DNA of 42,571 bases from Streptomyces specialis (GTDB lineage Bacteria > Actinomycetota > Actinomycetes > Streptomycetales > Streptomycetaceae), in NCBI RefSeq assembly GCF_001493375.1, contig NZ_LN929762.1, positions 1 to 42,571 of the forward strand, given 5' to 3'. The translations under genes were made by a program, and so were the position numbers. Under the pieces are notes generated by a model, which was given only the letters and a program-made list of their open reading frames with translations, was not told the origin of the DNA and did no database searches. This document shows, piece after piece, positions 1 to 9,420 of the stretch (the first letter of the stretch is position 1; each line of letters starts with the position of its first letter).

Positions 1-3000
1 GGAGGGGACGTGACCGGCGCGGGAACGGGCTCGGGGGCGGCCACCGGTTCCGGGGCGGGCGCCCGATCGGCCGGGGCGGCGGAGCGGAGCAGCGCCGCCC
101 GGTCCAGCTTTCCGTTGGCCGTCGCGGGGAACGCGTCCACGCACCGCACCGTGTTCGGCACCAGATAGGCCGGCAGCCGTTCCGCCGCGTGGGCCCGCAG
201 CGCCGCCGGGTCCGGCGCGGCGCCCGGCGCGGCGGTGACCCAGGCGCGCAGCACGCGGTCCCCGCCCGGCGCGGTGTCGGCCAGCACCACCGCGTCCCGC
301 ACCGCGGGGTGCGCGCGCAGACAGTGCTCGATCTCGCCCGGCTCCACGCGGTGCCCGCGGATCTTCACCTGCCCGTCCTCCCGGCCGGTGATCCGCAGCA
401 GCCCGTCGGCGCCCCACAGCGCCCGGTCCCCGGTCCGGTACATGCGGGCGCCGGGCGCCGCGTCGAACGGATCCGGGACGAACAGGTGCGCGGTGAGCGA
501 CGGCCGCCCGGCGAAGCCCACGGCCAGGCACGCGCCCGCCGTGTACAGGTCACCCTCGACCCCGACCGGGCAGGGCCGCAGCGCCCGGTCCAGCACGTAG
601 TGGCGGGCGTTGTCGACGGCCCGCCCGTAGGGGATGCCGCGCCACTCGGGGTCGATCTCGCCGACCCGGTGATGGTTGGACCACACGGTCGTCTCGGTCG
701 GCCCGCCCAGCGCCGTCGTGACGGCCGCCGCGAAGGCCCGCCGGACCCGGCCGGGCAGGGTCACGGGGATGACGTCGCCGCTGAGCAGCACCATCCGCAG
801 CCGCCCGGTGCCCGGGCTCCCCGGCTCCTCCGGCAGCAGCGGCACGAGCTGGTGCAGCGTCGTCGGGGCGGAGTTCCACACCGTCACCGGCTCGGTCACC
901 GGCACGTCCAGCAGCAGGCCCGGGTCGCGCTGCTGCGTCTCGTCCGCGACGTAGACCGCCGCGCCCGCGCCGAGCAGCCCGAACAGGTCGAAGACCGACA
1001 GGTCGAACCCGAGCGACGTCACGGCCAGCCCCAGGTCACCGGGGCCGGGCCGCAGCACGCGGTGGCAGAAGTGCAGCAGGTTCCGCACCGAACGGTGCGC
1101 CACGGCCACGCCCTTGGGGGTGCCCGTGCTGCCGGACGTGAACAGGACGTAGGCCAGGTCGTCGCGCCCGGCCAGGCGCTCCGGGTCCCGGTCCGCCGCC
1201 TCCGGCGAGGCACCGGGGCCCGGCACGCTCTCCAGGGCGAGCACCCGGACGGAAGCCGGCGGAGCCGGTGCGGCGGTCGCCTCGGTGGCGACCAGCAGCG
1301 TGCTGCCCGCGAGCCGCAGAACGGCCTCGGCCCGGGCGGCGGGCAGCGCCGGATCGACCGGCAGATAGGCGCCGCCCGCCTTCAGCACGCCGTGGACGGC
1401 GGCCACCATCGCCGGTCCGCGCGGCACCCGCACGCCCACCACCCGGCCGGGGCCGACGCCGAGTTCCCGCAGGCGGTGGGCGATCCGGTTGGCCCGCCGG
1501 TTGAGTTCGCCGTACGTCAGGGTGCCGCCGCGCCAGCGCACCGCGACGGCCTCCGGCCGTTCCCGCGCCTGCCGCTCGAACAGCGCGTGGACCGGGTCGT
1601 CGTCGGGGAGCGGGACGGCGGTGTCGTTCCACCGCTCCAGCACGTTCCGCCGCTCCTCGCCCGTGGCGGCCGGGCGCGCGGCGGTCTCCTCGCCGACCGC
1701 GTCGGCCGATGTCCACCACGCCTCGTCGGCGCAGCGCCGCAGCTCCTCCTCGAACGCGGCGAACAGGCGGGCGGCGGCCTCCTGGTCCACCACGCCGTCC
1801 GCGATGTCCCACGCGTACTCCAGCCGGTCGCCCTCCGCGACGGAGACGCAGTCCAGCGCGCAGCCGGGCGTGGCGGTGAGCCACTCGACCTCCCGCACCC
1901 CGTCCGGCAGCGGCAGCCCGTCCAGGTCCACGAGCCCGGTGTGGACGACCGGGTGGACGGGCGCGGCGGCGCCCGCGCGCAGCGCGCGGCGGCTCATCGC
2001 GGCCAGGCCGCCGTCGCCGCCCTCGGCCAGGTCGGCGAGCAGGCGGCGGCGGTAGCCGCGGGCGGTGTCCAGCGCCGGTTCCCCGGCGGGGGGCACGGTC
2101 AGCCAGGTGAGGAACGAGTGCTCGCCGACGGCGGACGTGCGCAGCTCCTCCGGGAACGCCACCACGGCCAGCGCGAACGGCCCGTCCGTCTCCCGCGCCA
2201 GCACCCGGCCCAGCGCGGTGAGCAGCAGATCGTCGGCCGTCAGGCCGTGTCCGGCGTGCTCACGGGTTTCCGCGCGCAGCCGGTCCAGGACGGCCCGGTA
2301 CGCGGCGTCCCCGGCCCCGGTCAGGTCGATCACCGGGATCTGCCAGTGCGCGGGCCCGCGCGGATGGACCAGGGCGCCGTCCGCGCCGAACCGGGTCCGC
2401 AGCGCCGGATGCCGGTCCACCAGGCGCCGCACCGCGCCGGCCAGCCGCCCGGGGTCGGCGTCCGGCACGTCGTAGACGCGGTAGCACTGGCAGCCGTCGG
2501 CCGGGGTGTCCGAGGCGCGCGCCACCAGGTACGCCTGCCGCAGCGGTCGCGGTGGCCCGCCCGGCGCGGGTACCGGGGCGGGGAGCGCGGCGGCGGCCAG
2601 CGCGTTGCGGAAGAACGCGAAGGCGGTGTCGGCGGTGCCGGGCGTGAACCGGGAGTCGTCCACGTCCCAGCGGAACCGCAGCCCGCCGTCCTGCTCCCAC
2701 ATCTGGTGGTCCAGCGCCACGTCGGTGGTCTGGCTGACGCCGTACTCGACGGCGGCGCCGAACCCGCCGGCCACGCCGGGCGCCGGGCCCACGCCGAGCA
2801 GGCTGGTGAAGACCACCGGCGGCGCGGTGGGCGGCGCGGGGGAGTCCCGGTGTTCCGCGCGCAGGGCGCGCAGCGCCTCGGTGCCGGAGACCCGGCCGTG
2901 CCGCGGGTGCGCGGAGAGCCTCTCGCCCGTGGCGCGGACCGACTCCTCGGGATCCGCGCCCGCCGCCTCGTCCACCCGGTGGATCGCCGTGGACGTGAAC

Positions 3001-4196
3001 GGCCCCACCACCGCGTCGGCCGCGCCCGGCAGGTACGGCCGCAGGCTGGTGGTGACGGTCAGGCAGTACGGGCGGCGGGCCCCGGCACGGTCCAGCGCCT
3101 CGGTGAACGCGTCCAGGACGAGGGCGGTCGGCGACACCCGCAGCCGGTCGGCGGCGTCCCGCAGGGCGTTCCACTCCTGCGGCCCGAGCGCGCCGTCCAG
3201 GGGGCGGCGCGGGCGGCACCACGCGTCGGCGCCGTCGTCCGGGGATCCGTCCGGGGTGCCGGCGCGCGGCGGGTCGAGCACGAGGTCCGGGCCGGGGGGC
3301 AGCCCGGCCAGTTCCCGTCTCCAGTGGGCGAGGTCCGCGGCCCGTGCCGGGTCGGCCTCGTCCGGCGTCCCGGGCGCGGGCGCGCCGGGGAGGGCGCGCA
3401 CGCAGGCGGCGACGTCGGGGCCGGGTGGCGGCAGCGGGCGGTCGGGGGGGTGGTAGCGGTCGTGCCACTCCCGCAGCAGCAGGGCGAAGCCGTGGGCGTC
3501 GGTGAGCAGGGTGTCCAGGCTGAGGTGGACGATGCCGCGCCCGCCCGGCAGCAGCGACACCTCGATCGCGAACAGCGGCCGGGCGCCCGCGTCGTACCGG
3601 CGGTGGGAGAGCCTGTCCCGGACGGCGAGCCGGTCCCGTTCGGCGCGGCCGGGCGTCAGCCGGGGCAGGTCGTGCACCGGCATCGGCCATCGCGGCGGCC
3701 GGGGCGGGACGCGCTGCGTGCCGTCCTCGCGGATCTCGGCGCGCAGCATGGCGTGCCGGTCCACCAGGTCCTGCCAGGCGCGGCGCAACCGCGTCGGGTC
3801 GGGGGAGTCGAGGCGGAACTCGCGGTACAGGTGGCAGCCGACCGGGTCACCGACCGCGTCCGGGCGCTTGGCGACCAGATACGCCCGCTGCAACTCGGTG
3901 ACGGGGAACGGCGCCCCCGGTTTTGCCTCCGGCTCCGGCTCCGGAGCGGTGGCCGGCGGCGCGGCGGGTCCGGCCCGGCCGATGCGTTCCACCAGCCCGG
4001 CCTCGGTGAGGTCGGCCAGCTCGCGCGGGTCGAGGGTGACGCCCAGTTCGCGCTGGATGCCCAGCCACAGCCGGGTCAGGGCGAGGGAACCGAGACCCCA
4101 GTCGCGCAGGGTGCCCGGCGGCCGTTCCGCCGCGTCGGCGGGCCGCAGCTCCGCGAGCAGTCCGGCGACGGCCGAGGCGTGGTCGCTGCCTTGCAC
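1..4196 (-). CDS. NRPS, carrier-Cy-degenerate Cy-A(Cys), incomplete at the left edge
   Basis: About 1398 residues are visible; the C-terminus lies off the left edge. The GTG start at 4196 follows AAGGGAAG by 5 nt. Domains: carrier (about 1-75, site in GLGSLALTRL) with a Pro/Glu linker; heterocyclization domain (about 97-530) with DTLLTDAHG in place of the condensation HHxxxDG, a later VVFTSLLG, and a QTTDVALDHQ signature; a second, shortened C/Cy-like domain (about 550-840) without any DxxxxD motif; adenylation domain (about 850-1370) with LFTSGSTGTPKG. I read the specificity code as DLFNLSLVWK, close to known cysteine codes. The carrier-Cy-A order recalls PchE of pyochelin synthesis. Expected role: take an acyl or aminoacyl starter on the first carrier, condense it with Cys and cyclise to a thiazoline. 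No oxidase or methyltransferase insert is visible in the A domain. It is last in the operon, 51 nt after the aminoacyl-transferase gene. Confidence 0.9.
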   Translation of the reverse strand, partial: MQGSDHASAVAGLLAELRPADAAERPPGTLRDWGLGSLALTRLWLGIQRELGVTLDPRELADLTEAGLVERIGRAGPAAPPATAPEPEPEAKPGAPFPVTELQRAYLVAKRPDAVGDPVGCHLYREFRLDSPDPTRLRRAWQDLVDRHAMLRAEIREDGTQRVPPRPPRWPMPVHDLPRLTPGRAERDRLAVRDRLSHRRYDAGARPLFAIEVSLLPGGRGIVHLSLDTLLTDAHGFALLLREWHDRYHPPDRPLPPPGPDVAACVRALPGAPAPGTPDEADPARAADLAHWRRELAGLPPGPDLVLDPPRAGTPDGSPDDGADAWCRPRRPLDGALGPQEWNALRDAADRLRVSPTALVLDAFTEALDRAGARRPYCLTVTTSLRPYLPGAADAVVGPFTSTAIHRVDEAAGADPEESVRATGERLSAHPRHGRVSGTEALRALRAEHRDSPAPPTAPPVVFTSLLGVGPAPGVAGGFGAAVEYGVSQTTDVALDHQMWEQDGGLRFRWDVDDSRFTPGTADTAFAFFRNALAAAALPAPVPAPGGPPRPLRQAYLVARASDTPADGCQCYRVYDVPDADPGRLAGAVRRLVDRHPALRTRFGADGALVHPRGPAHWQIPVIDLTGAGDAAYRAVLDRLRAETREHAGHGLTADDLLLTALGRVLARETDGPFALAVVAFPEELRTSAVGEHSFLTWLTVPPAGEPALDTARGYRRRLLADLAEGGDGGLAAMSRRALRAGAAAPVHPVVHTGLVDLDGLPLPDGVREVEWLTATPGCALDCVSVAEGDRLEYAWDIADGVVDQEAAARLFAAFEEELRRCADEAWWTSADAVGEETAARPAATGEERRNVLERWNDTAVPLPDDDPVHALFERQARERPEAVAVRWRGGTLTYGELNRRANRIAHRLRELGVGPGRVVGVRVPRGPAMVAAVHGVLKAGGAYLPVDPALPAARAEAVLRLAGSTLLVATEATAAPAPPASVRVLALESVPGPGASPEAADRDPERLAGRDDLAYVLFTSGSTGTPKGVAVAHRSVRNLLHFCHRVLRPGPGDLGLAVTSLGFDLSVFDLFGLLGAGAAVYVADETQQRDPGLLLDVPVTEPVTVWNSAPTTLHQLVPLLPEEPGSPGTGRLRMVLLSGDVIPVTLPGRVRRAFAAAVTTALGGPTETTVWSNHHRVGEIDPEWRGIPYGRAVDNARHYVLDRALRPCPVGVEGDLYTAGACLAVGFAGRPSLTAHLFVPDPFDAAPGARMYRTGDRALWGADGLLRITGREDGQVKIRGHRVEPGEIEHCLRAHPAVRDAVVLADTAPGGDRVLRAWVTAAPGAAPDPAALRAHAAERLPAYLVPNTVRCVDAFPATANGKLDRAALLRSAAPADRAPAPEPVAAPEPVPAPVTSP

Positions 4197-4247
4197 CTGG
4201 TCTTCCCTTCAACGGTGGCTCGGTGGGGTCCGGTCGCCCGGTGGTGC

Positions 4248-5429
4248 TCAGTCGCGCGCGGCGGCGCCGGCCGGGATCCGGGACAGGAAGTCCAGGGCCG
4301 GCCCGGCCAGCCGGGCGCCGTCGGTGAACAGCGAGATGTGGTCGCCGTGCGGCTCCACCCGCAGCGTCGCGTTCGGCAGCAGCCGGGCCATCTCGACGGA
4401 CCCCTCCGGGTGGGCGGTGGTGTCGTCCTCGCTGGTCACGACGAGCGCCGGCTGCGGCACGGCGGCGGGCAGGCGGCTGACGTCGAGGTCGGTGACCGGG
4501 CCGTTGACCCGGCAGTAGCGGTAGAACAGCTCCGGCGCGGCGAAGGGGTGGAGCACCAGGTGCGCCACGTCCGGGGGCGCGGAGCCCAGCAGGGTGCTGA
4601 GGAACACGCCGTGGACGGCGGCGGCGGTGTCGCGACTCTCGGCGGCGGCGGCCATCAGCGCCTGGATGTTGCGGTGGTGGTCCAGCTTGGGCCGGTCCGG
4701 GCCGAGTTCGTAGGCGCCGTGCCAGAGGCTGAGGGAGCCGACCCGGTCGGGGTGGTCGGCCGCGGCCTGGAGGGCGACGACGCTGCCGCCGCAGAAACCC
4801 ATCAGGTGGGCCCGCCGGATGCCGAGCCGGTCCATCACGGCCCCGGCGTCGGCGGCCTGCGCCGAGGTGTCCCGGCCGAGGGCGTCGAAGTCGGCCGGCG
4901 CGCGCAGCGCCGGGTCGAACAGGCCCCGCGTCTCCCAGGTGACGACCCGGTGGTGCGGCGCCAGCGCCCGCAGCCACGGTTCGCACAGCCGGGCGGGCAT
5001 GCCGCACGCCGAGGCCAGCACGACGGCGGGCGCGTCGGGGTCGCCCGCCGCGTACACGGGCAGCCTCGCGCCGTCGGGGGCGATCGCGTCCTCGGCCAGG
5101 CGGAACGCGTCGAACCCGGTCGCCAGCGCCTCCCGGGCGGCCCGGTCGGGCGGTTCCGCCTCGACCGGCCCGGCCAGGGCGGGCGCCAGATGCCGGCCGA
5201 TGATCCGTTCGAACACGCCGAGGCCGTCGGGACCTTCCGGCCCGTGCGCGGGCCGCAGCGGGACGCCGAGCCGGGCGGCGAGGGCGGTGAGGGCCCGGGC
5301 CCGCGCGGCGCCGCCCGGGACGTGGACCCGGGGCGGCTCGGGCAGGGCGCGGGCGAGCTGGCGGATGTCGAGCAGGGCGTGGGCCAGCGCCGTCGCGGGC
5401 CGGCCGTCGTGGGCGGGCGGCTGAGGCAT
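4248..5429 (-). CDS. SyrC/CmaE-like aminoacyl-carrier transferase (alpha/beta-hydrolase fold)
   Basis: A 393-residue protein; the ATG at 5429 follows GAGGGG by 7 nt. The C-terminal 270 residues are an alpha/beta-hydrolase fold with nucleophile elbow GFCGG (Cys213 in place of Ser), an acidic segment SEDDTT and a late His in EPHGDHISLF. A cysteine nucleophile is the mark of SyrC and CmaE, which move an aminoacyl group between carrier-protein thiols in syringomycin and coronamic acid synthesis. It lies 11 nt after the halogenase and just before the NRPS whose first domain is a bare carrier. The inferred job is to move chlorothreonine from the A-PCP didomain onto that carrier. The first 100 residues are Ala/Pro-rich and I do not recognise them. 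An ordinary type II thioesterase is the alternative, but the Cys and the neighbours argue against it. Confidence 0.8.
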   Translation of the reverse strand: MPQPPAHDGRPATALAHALLDIRQLARALPEPPRVHVPGGAARARALTALAARLGVPLRPAHGPEGPDGLGVFERIIGRHLAPALAGPVEAEPPDRAAREALATGFDAFRLAEDAIAPDGARLPVYAAGDPDAPAVVLASACGMPARLCEPWLRALAPHHRVVTWETRGLFDPALRAPADFDALGRDTSAQAADAGAVMDRLGIRRAHLMGFCGGSVVALQAAADHPDRVGSLSLWHGAYELGPDRPKLDHHRNIQALMAAAAESRDTAAAVHGVFLSTLLGSAPPDVAHLVLHPFAAPELFYRYCRVNGPVTDLDVSRLPAAVPQPALVVTSEDDTTAHPEGSVEMARLLPNATLRVEPHGDHISLFTDGARLAGPALDFLSRIPAGAAARD

Positions 5430-5440
5430 CGGCCCGCCCC

Positions 5441-6406
5441 TCACAGTCCGGACGCGCGGGGCACGAACGGCCGCCCGGTGGTGGTCCGGGTCGCCATCCG
5501 GTTGTGCCCGAACCGGTCCTCGCCGCTGACCAGGACGGCGCCCCAGCGGTCGAGGGAGACGGTGCCGCCGTACTCCTCGATGACGTCGGTGTCCGGGTAG
5601 ACCCGCACGCAGGTCGGGACGTAACGGCTCGCGAACCCGAGCCGCATCTCGCCGGTGCCCGAGTGCGGCAGCGAGGCGTGCATCAGGGTGGACCAGAACA
5701 TGATCGCCTGGCCAGGGCGCATCACCATCGACACGGCCTGCGACTCGTCCGGCTTCCAGTCCGGGTCCACCTGGAGTTCGCGGTAGTCGTAGCCGAAGAA
5801 GCCCCGGCGGACACCGTCCTTGTCGACCTGGTTGATGCTGTCGGGGGAGTACCGCATCCGCTTGGTCTCGTCGTAGTTCATCCGCTCGTGGGTCCCGGGG
5901 ATGAACTGGAGGCAGCCGGTCTCCTCGCTGGCCTCGGTGAACGCGGTCCACACGGTGATGGTGCCGCCGAAGTCCTTGAACTCGTCGGGCCACACGATCT
6001 GCGGCTTGCCGGAGGCGTTGGCGAACGTGTCGGCCTGGTGCCAGTCGGTGCCCTCGTCCCCGGGGTACTTGGGGAAGAACTCGGTGCGCCAGCACAGCAC
6101 ATCGGGCCCGAGCGCGCCGCGCACCCGGTCGGTGATCTCCGGCCGGCAGATGTGCTGGGCGAGGAAGTCCGAGTCGAGGTGGCGGTCGTAGTTGGAGATG
6201 TTGGTGTTCCCCGACGTGGCCGCCTCGTCCTGGTAGATGGCGTCGCGGCGGTCCATCAGCCGCAGCCGTTCGCGCCGCCAGATCTCCTTCATCTCGTCCA
6301 CCTCGTAGACGGTGAAGGGGCCGAAGTAGCCCTGCTCGCGGAACGCCCGCAGTTCGTCGGGGGTCATCTCCCCCGGACGGCGCGTGTCCTGCCCGGTCGA
6401 TGCCAT
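5441..6406 (-). CDS. SyrB2-like Fe(II)/2-oxoglutarate halogenase (threonyl-S-PCP chlorinase)
   Basis: A 321-residue protein, the usual length of this family; the ATG at 6406 follows GAGAGGA by 8 nt. The diagnostic feature is WHQAD at 122-126: the facial-triad carboxylate is replaced by Ala125, leaving His123 and His243 (in [10 protein letters not shown]) as protein ligands and an open site for chloride. Arg255 in EMRLGF fits the 2-oxoglutarate-binding Arg. Long blocks such as [18 protein letters not shown] match SyrB2 as I remember it. SyrB2 chlorinates the 4-methyl of L-Thr tethered to SyrB1; the adjacent Thr-type A-PCP gene gives the same pairing here. 4-Chlorothreonine is known from Streptomyces, so the chemistry is not foreign to the genus. 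Expected product: 4-chloro-Thr-S-PCP. A hydroxylase is unlikely because the Asp/Glu ligand is missing. Confidence 0.92.
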   Translation of the reverse strand: MASTGQDTRRPGEMTPDELRAFREQGYFGPFTVYEVDEMKEIWRRERLRLMDRRDAIYQDEAATSGNTNISNYDRHLDSDFLAQHICRPEITDRVRGALGPDVLCWRTEFFPKYPGDEGTDWHQADTFANASGKPQIVWPDEFKDFGGTITVWTAFTEASEETGCLQFIPGTHERMNYDETKRMRYSPDSINQVDKDGVRRGFFGYDYRELQVDPDWKPDESQAVSMVMRPGQAIMFWSTLMHASLPHSGTGEMRLGFASRYVPTCVRVYPDTDVIEEYGGTVSLDRWGAVLVSGEDRFGHNRMATRTTTGRPFVPRASGL

Positions 6407-6455
6407 GGCGTGGGTCCTCTCGTGTCGGTGGAACGTCGGGGTCGGGGCCGGCCGG

Positions 6456-8258
6456 TCAGGCGGCGGCGTCGATCCGGGCGGCGAGGGCGCGGATCGTCGG
6501 CTCGTCGAGTTCGGCACCGGTCAGCCGCAGCCCCCAGCGCCGGTTGACGTCCGCGATGATCCGCACGAAGGCGAGCGAGGTGACCCCAAGACCGAACAGG
6601 TCGTCGTCCGGGCCCTGTCCGGCCCGGCCCATGACCTCGGCCACCACCGCCGCCACGGCGCGTTCGGTCGGCGTGCCGCCGGCCGGGGCCGGGGCGGCGG
6701 CCCGGCGGTGGGGGAGCGCGGCGAGCGCCGCCCGGTCCGCCTTGCCCTGCGGGGTCAACGGCACGCTCTCGACGAACAGGTGGTCGGACGGCCGCATGTG
6801 CTCCGGCAGCGCCGCCGCCGCGAGCGCCGTCAACTCGGCGGTGACGACGCTGAGTTCGGCGTCGGCGAGCGGGCGGTCCGGGACGGCCGTCAGATGGGCC
6901 GTCAGCCGCAGGTCGCCCTCGCCCCGGTCGGAGACGGTGACATGGGCGGCGCCGATCCGGGGGGGCCGCACCAGGACGGCCTCGATCTCCCCCGGCTCGA
7001 TCCGGTACCCGCGGACCTTGAGCTGGTCGTCGGCGCGGCCCAGGTACTGGTAGCCGCCGTCCGCCGTCCGCACCGCCCGGTCGCCGGAACGGTACAGGCG
7101 GGCTCCGGCGGGCATCCCGGGCCCCGCGCCGGTGACGAAACGCTCCGCCGTCAGCTCCGGCCGCCGGAGGTAGCCGCGGGCCACCCCCGTGCCGCCGACC
7201 AGGATCTCCCCCGGCGTGCCGTCGGGAACGGGACGGCCCCGCGTGTCGCACAGGGTGAGGGTGACGCCCGGCAGCGGCACCCCGATCGGGCTGACCCCGG
7301 GCTCGTCGAGGTCGGCGCGGGTGATCCGCCGCCACGTCACGTGCACGGTGGTCTCGGTGATGCCGTACATGTTCAGCACCACCGGCCGGTCGTCGCCGTA
7401 CCGCTGGAACCACGGGTCGAGCAGCTTCACGTCCAGCCGCTCACCGCCGAGCACCACCAGCCGCAGCGCGTACCCGGCCGGCGGGCGCGCCTGGTCCGCC
7501 GCCACCAGGCGGGCGAACGCGGACGGCGTCTGGCTGAGGACGGTGACGCGTTCGGTGACGAGCAATTCGCGCAGCAGCTCCGGGCTGCGCGCCGTCCCGG
7601 CCGGGACGATCACCAGCCGCGCGCCGTGCAGCAGGGCGCCCCAGATCTCCCAGACGGAGAAGTCGAACGACGCCGAGTGGAACAGCGTCCACACGTCGTC
7701 GTCGCGGTGCCCGACCAGCTCCGCCGTCTGCTCGAACAGGGCGACGGCGTTGCGGTGCTCGACGAGGACGCCCTTCGGGGTGCCGGTGGTGCCCGAGGTG
7801 TGGATGACGTACGCGAGGTCCCCGCCGTCCGCGTCCGGCGCGGCGCCGGGCGCCTCCCCGGGCAGGGGCTCCAGGGCGTCCAGCCACAGCACCGGGACGC
7901 CGCCGTCCGGCACCCGGTCCCGGACCCGGGTCACCGACACCACGGCGGACACGTCGCCGTCCCGCAGCAGGAACCGGATCCGCTCCTCGGGATACGCCGG
8001 ATCGACCGGCACGTAGGCCGCGCCCGCCTTCAGGACGCCGAGCATGCCGACGACCAGATCGGCGCCGCGGGCCACGCAGAGCCCGACGAGGCTGCCGGGG
8101 CCGTGCCCCAGCGCCCGCAGCCGCGCGGCGACGGTGTCCGCGCGCCGGTCGAGCTGCCGGTAGGTCAGGGAGCGCCCGCCGTCGGTGACGGCCACGCGGT
8201 CGCCGTGACGGGCCGCCTGTTCGGCGAAACGCTGGTGCAGGGTCGGAGCGGATGACAT
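6456..8258 (-). CDS. Stand-alone NRPS A-PCP didomain, threonine-type (SyrB1-like)
   Basis: A 600-residue protein; adenylation domain about 1-520 and carrier about 525-600. Core motifs: [11 protein letters not shown] (153-163), [16 protein letters not shown], and a carrier site GLGVTSLAF with Ser561 for phosphopantetheine. The code extracted by alignment with GrsA positions is DFWSVGMVHK, differing from the classic threonine code DFWNIGMVHK at two positions. There is no condensation or thioesterase domain, so the product must be handed over in trans. The halogenase starts 50 nt downstream and the Cys-type transferase follows, reproducing the SyrB1/B2/C set. Expected reaction: ATP-dependent loading of L-Thr on its own carrier, where the halogenase acts. 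Threonine specificity is inferred from the code only. Confidence 0.88.
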   Translation of the reverse strand: MSSAPTLHQRFAEQAARHGDRVAVTDGGRSLTYRQLDRRADTVAARLRALGHGPGSLVGLCVARGADLVVGMLGVLKAGAAYVPVDPAYPEERIRFLLRDGDVSAVVSVTRVRDRVPDGGVPVLWLDALEPLPGEAPGAAPDADGGDLAYVIHTSGTTGTPKGVLVEHRNAVALFEQTAELVGHRDDDVWTLFHSASFDFSVWEIWGALLHGARLVIVPAGTARSPELLRELLVTERVTVLSQTPSAFARLVAADQARPPAGYALRLVVLGGERLDVKLLDPWFQRYGDDRPVVLNMYGITETTVHVTWRRITRADLDEPGVSPIGVPLPGVTLTLCDTRGRPVPDGTPGEILVGGTGVARGYLRRPELTAERFVTGAGPGMPAGARLYRSGDRAVRTADGGYQYLGRADDQLKVRGYRIEPGEIEAVLVRPPRIGAAHVTVSDRGEGDLRLTAHLTAVPDRPLADAELSVVTAELTALAAAALPEHMRPSDHLFVESVPLTPQGKADRAALAALPHRRAAAPAPAGGTPTERAVAAVVAEVMGRAGQGPDDDLFGLGVTSLAFVRIIADVNRRWGLRLTGAELDEPTIRALAARIDAAA

Positions 8259-8336
8259 ACGGGTTCCCCTCCCGGTGAGGCCCGGTGATGCCCGGTGTGA
8301 GTGGTGGTCGGCTCCCGGCGGCGCCGGGGACGCGCG

Positions 8337-9329
8337 CTACGCGGCGCCGTTCTGCCCGGCGGGGGTCTGGGCGGCCTGGGCGGCCGGAGCGGCCTGGGTG
8401 GCGTACATGCCCCAGTGCTGCGGGGTGAGCGCGGCGTCCCGCAGGGTGCCCTGCACGAACATCCGCTCCCAGCCGCCGCCGCCCTTCTCCTGCGGGATCC
8501 ACTGCCGGGTGAACACCTCGCGGGCCATGGCGTCGGTCCGCGCCCGCAGCCCCATCAGGTTGTAGTACGTGCTCAGCCGCTCCAGGTGGATGAACCAGTG
8601 GATGCGGTCGGAGAGGCCGAACGCCTCCTCGTACAGGTGGATGGTGGCCAGCCCGCCGAGGGACGCGTTCCAGCTCTCGGTGAGCGCCCGCGCGAACTCC
8701 CGGCCCTCGGCCCGGAACTCGTACTTCAGCTCGCCGGTGCGGTGCATGATGATGCCGCAGTTGGCGGAGTGCAGCGCGGTACCGGCCGGCTGCCCGGACT
8801 GGTGGGCGGCGGTGGGCACGTCCAGCCGGTCACGGTCGGCGCCGTCCCGCCCGAGCGTCTCGGGCTCCCGGTCGGCCGTCCCGTACATGCCGAAGCTGCT
8901 GGGCAGCAGCACGGTCTCCTGGAGCCCGCCGTCGAGGAACATCCGGTCCCAGCTTCCGCCGCCGCGTTCCTCGGGAATGCGGTTGCGGAACATGACGTCC
9001 CGCCAGCCCTCGTCGGTCGAGCCCATCTCGACGAGCGTCTCGTACGCCTCCAGGGACCGCATGTGCAGCAGCCAGTGCAGCACGTCCTTGGTGCCGAACG
9101 TCTCCTCGTAGACGAATACCGACGCCACCCCGACGTATTTCGTGTTGATGTGCTCGGAGAGTTCCCGGGCGAATTTCCGCCCCTCGGAGCGGAACTCGGC
9201 GCGCAGCCGTCCGGTGCGTTCCACGATGACGCCGGAATTCGCGGAGTGCAGAATGTCCCCGGGCGGCAGCGAGGTCTGCTGCTGGGCCACGGGCAAGGTG
9301 AAGACCGCGTTGTCCTGGGGCATGGGCAT
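8337..9329 (-). CDS. Two-repeat protein of unknown function, copy B (DUF6039-like)
   Basis: A 330-residue protein; I chose the ATG at 9329 (MPMPQDN) because GAGGAAG lies 6-8 nt upstream, whereas an in-frame ATG at 9377 has no Shine-Dalgarno. The protein is an internal duplication. Each half has LHSAN, an ERTG/HRTG-x-L turn, EFR-EGR-FAR, YEE-FG, a short HW-x-x-H block (HWLLH, HWFIH), and a late GGG-W-RMF followed by MYGT/MYAT. From memory it resembles the actinobacterial family named DUF6039; I could not check this. The regular alpha/beta pattern and half length near 110 residues suggest a dimeric ferredoxin-like barrel fused head to tail. It sits between the AT-ER and A-PCP genes and has an upstream dyad (9403-9420), so it belongs to the pathway. 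No function is assigned; an enzyme or carrier-acting accessory protein are both possible. Confidence 0.8.
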   Translation of the reverse strand: MPMPQDNAVFTLPVAQQQTSLPPGDILHSANSGVIVERTGRLRAEFRSEGRKFARELSEHINTKYVGVASVFVYEETFGTKDVLHWLLHMRSLEAYETLVEMGSTDEGWRDVMFRNRIPEERGGGSWDRMFLDGGLQETVLLPSSFGMYGTADREPETLGRDGADRDRLDVPTAAHQSGQPAGTALHSANCGIIMHRTGELKYEFRAEGREFARALTESWNASLGGLATIHLYEEAFGLSDRIHWFIHLERLSTYYNLMGLRARTDAMAREVFTRQWIPQEKGGGGWERMFVQGTLRDAALTPQHWGMYATQAAPAAQAAQTPAGQNGAA

Positions 9330-9402
9330 ACCCGCTTCCTCTGATTCCGAAGGGCTCGGTGTGGTGCCTTCACCCATTACCGCATCAGATCGCGGCCGTG
9401 CG

Positions 9403-9420
9403 CTGCTCACTATTGGGCAG
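9403..9420 (-). promoter_or_regulatory. Candidate Crp/Fnr-type operator before copy B
   Basis: The dyad CTGCTCACTATTGGGCAG overlaps the stop codon of the AT-ER gene. On the minus strand a weak GGTAAT box begins at 9381, 21 nt after the dyad, and the next gene starts 73 nt away. It implies an internal promoter that can drive copy B, the A-PCP, halogenase, transferase and NRPS separately from the upstream genes. Confidence 0.55.

Noticed and set aside
189..5600. A plus-strand open frame of 1803 codons
   Set aside because: It is antisense to the NRPS, transferase and halogenase genes; its product is Arg/Gly/Pro-rich without domains, as expected from high-G+C mirror frames.
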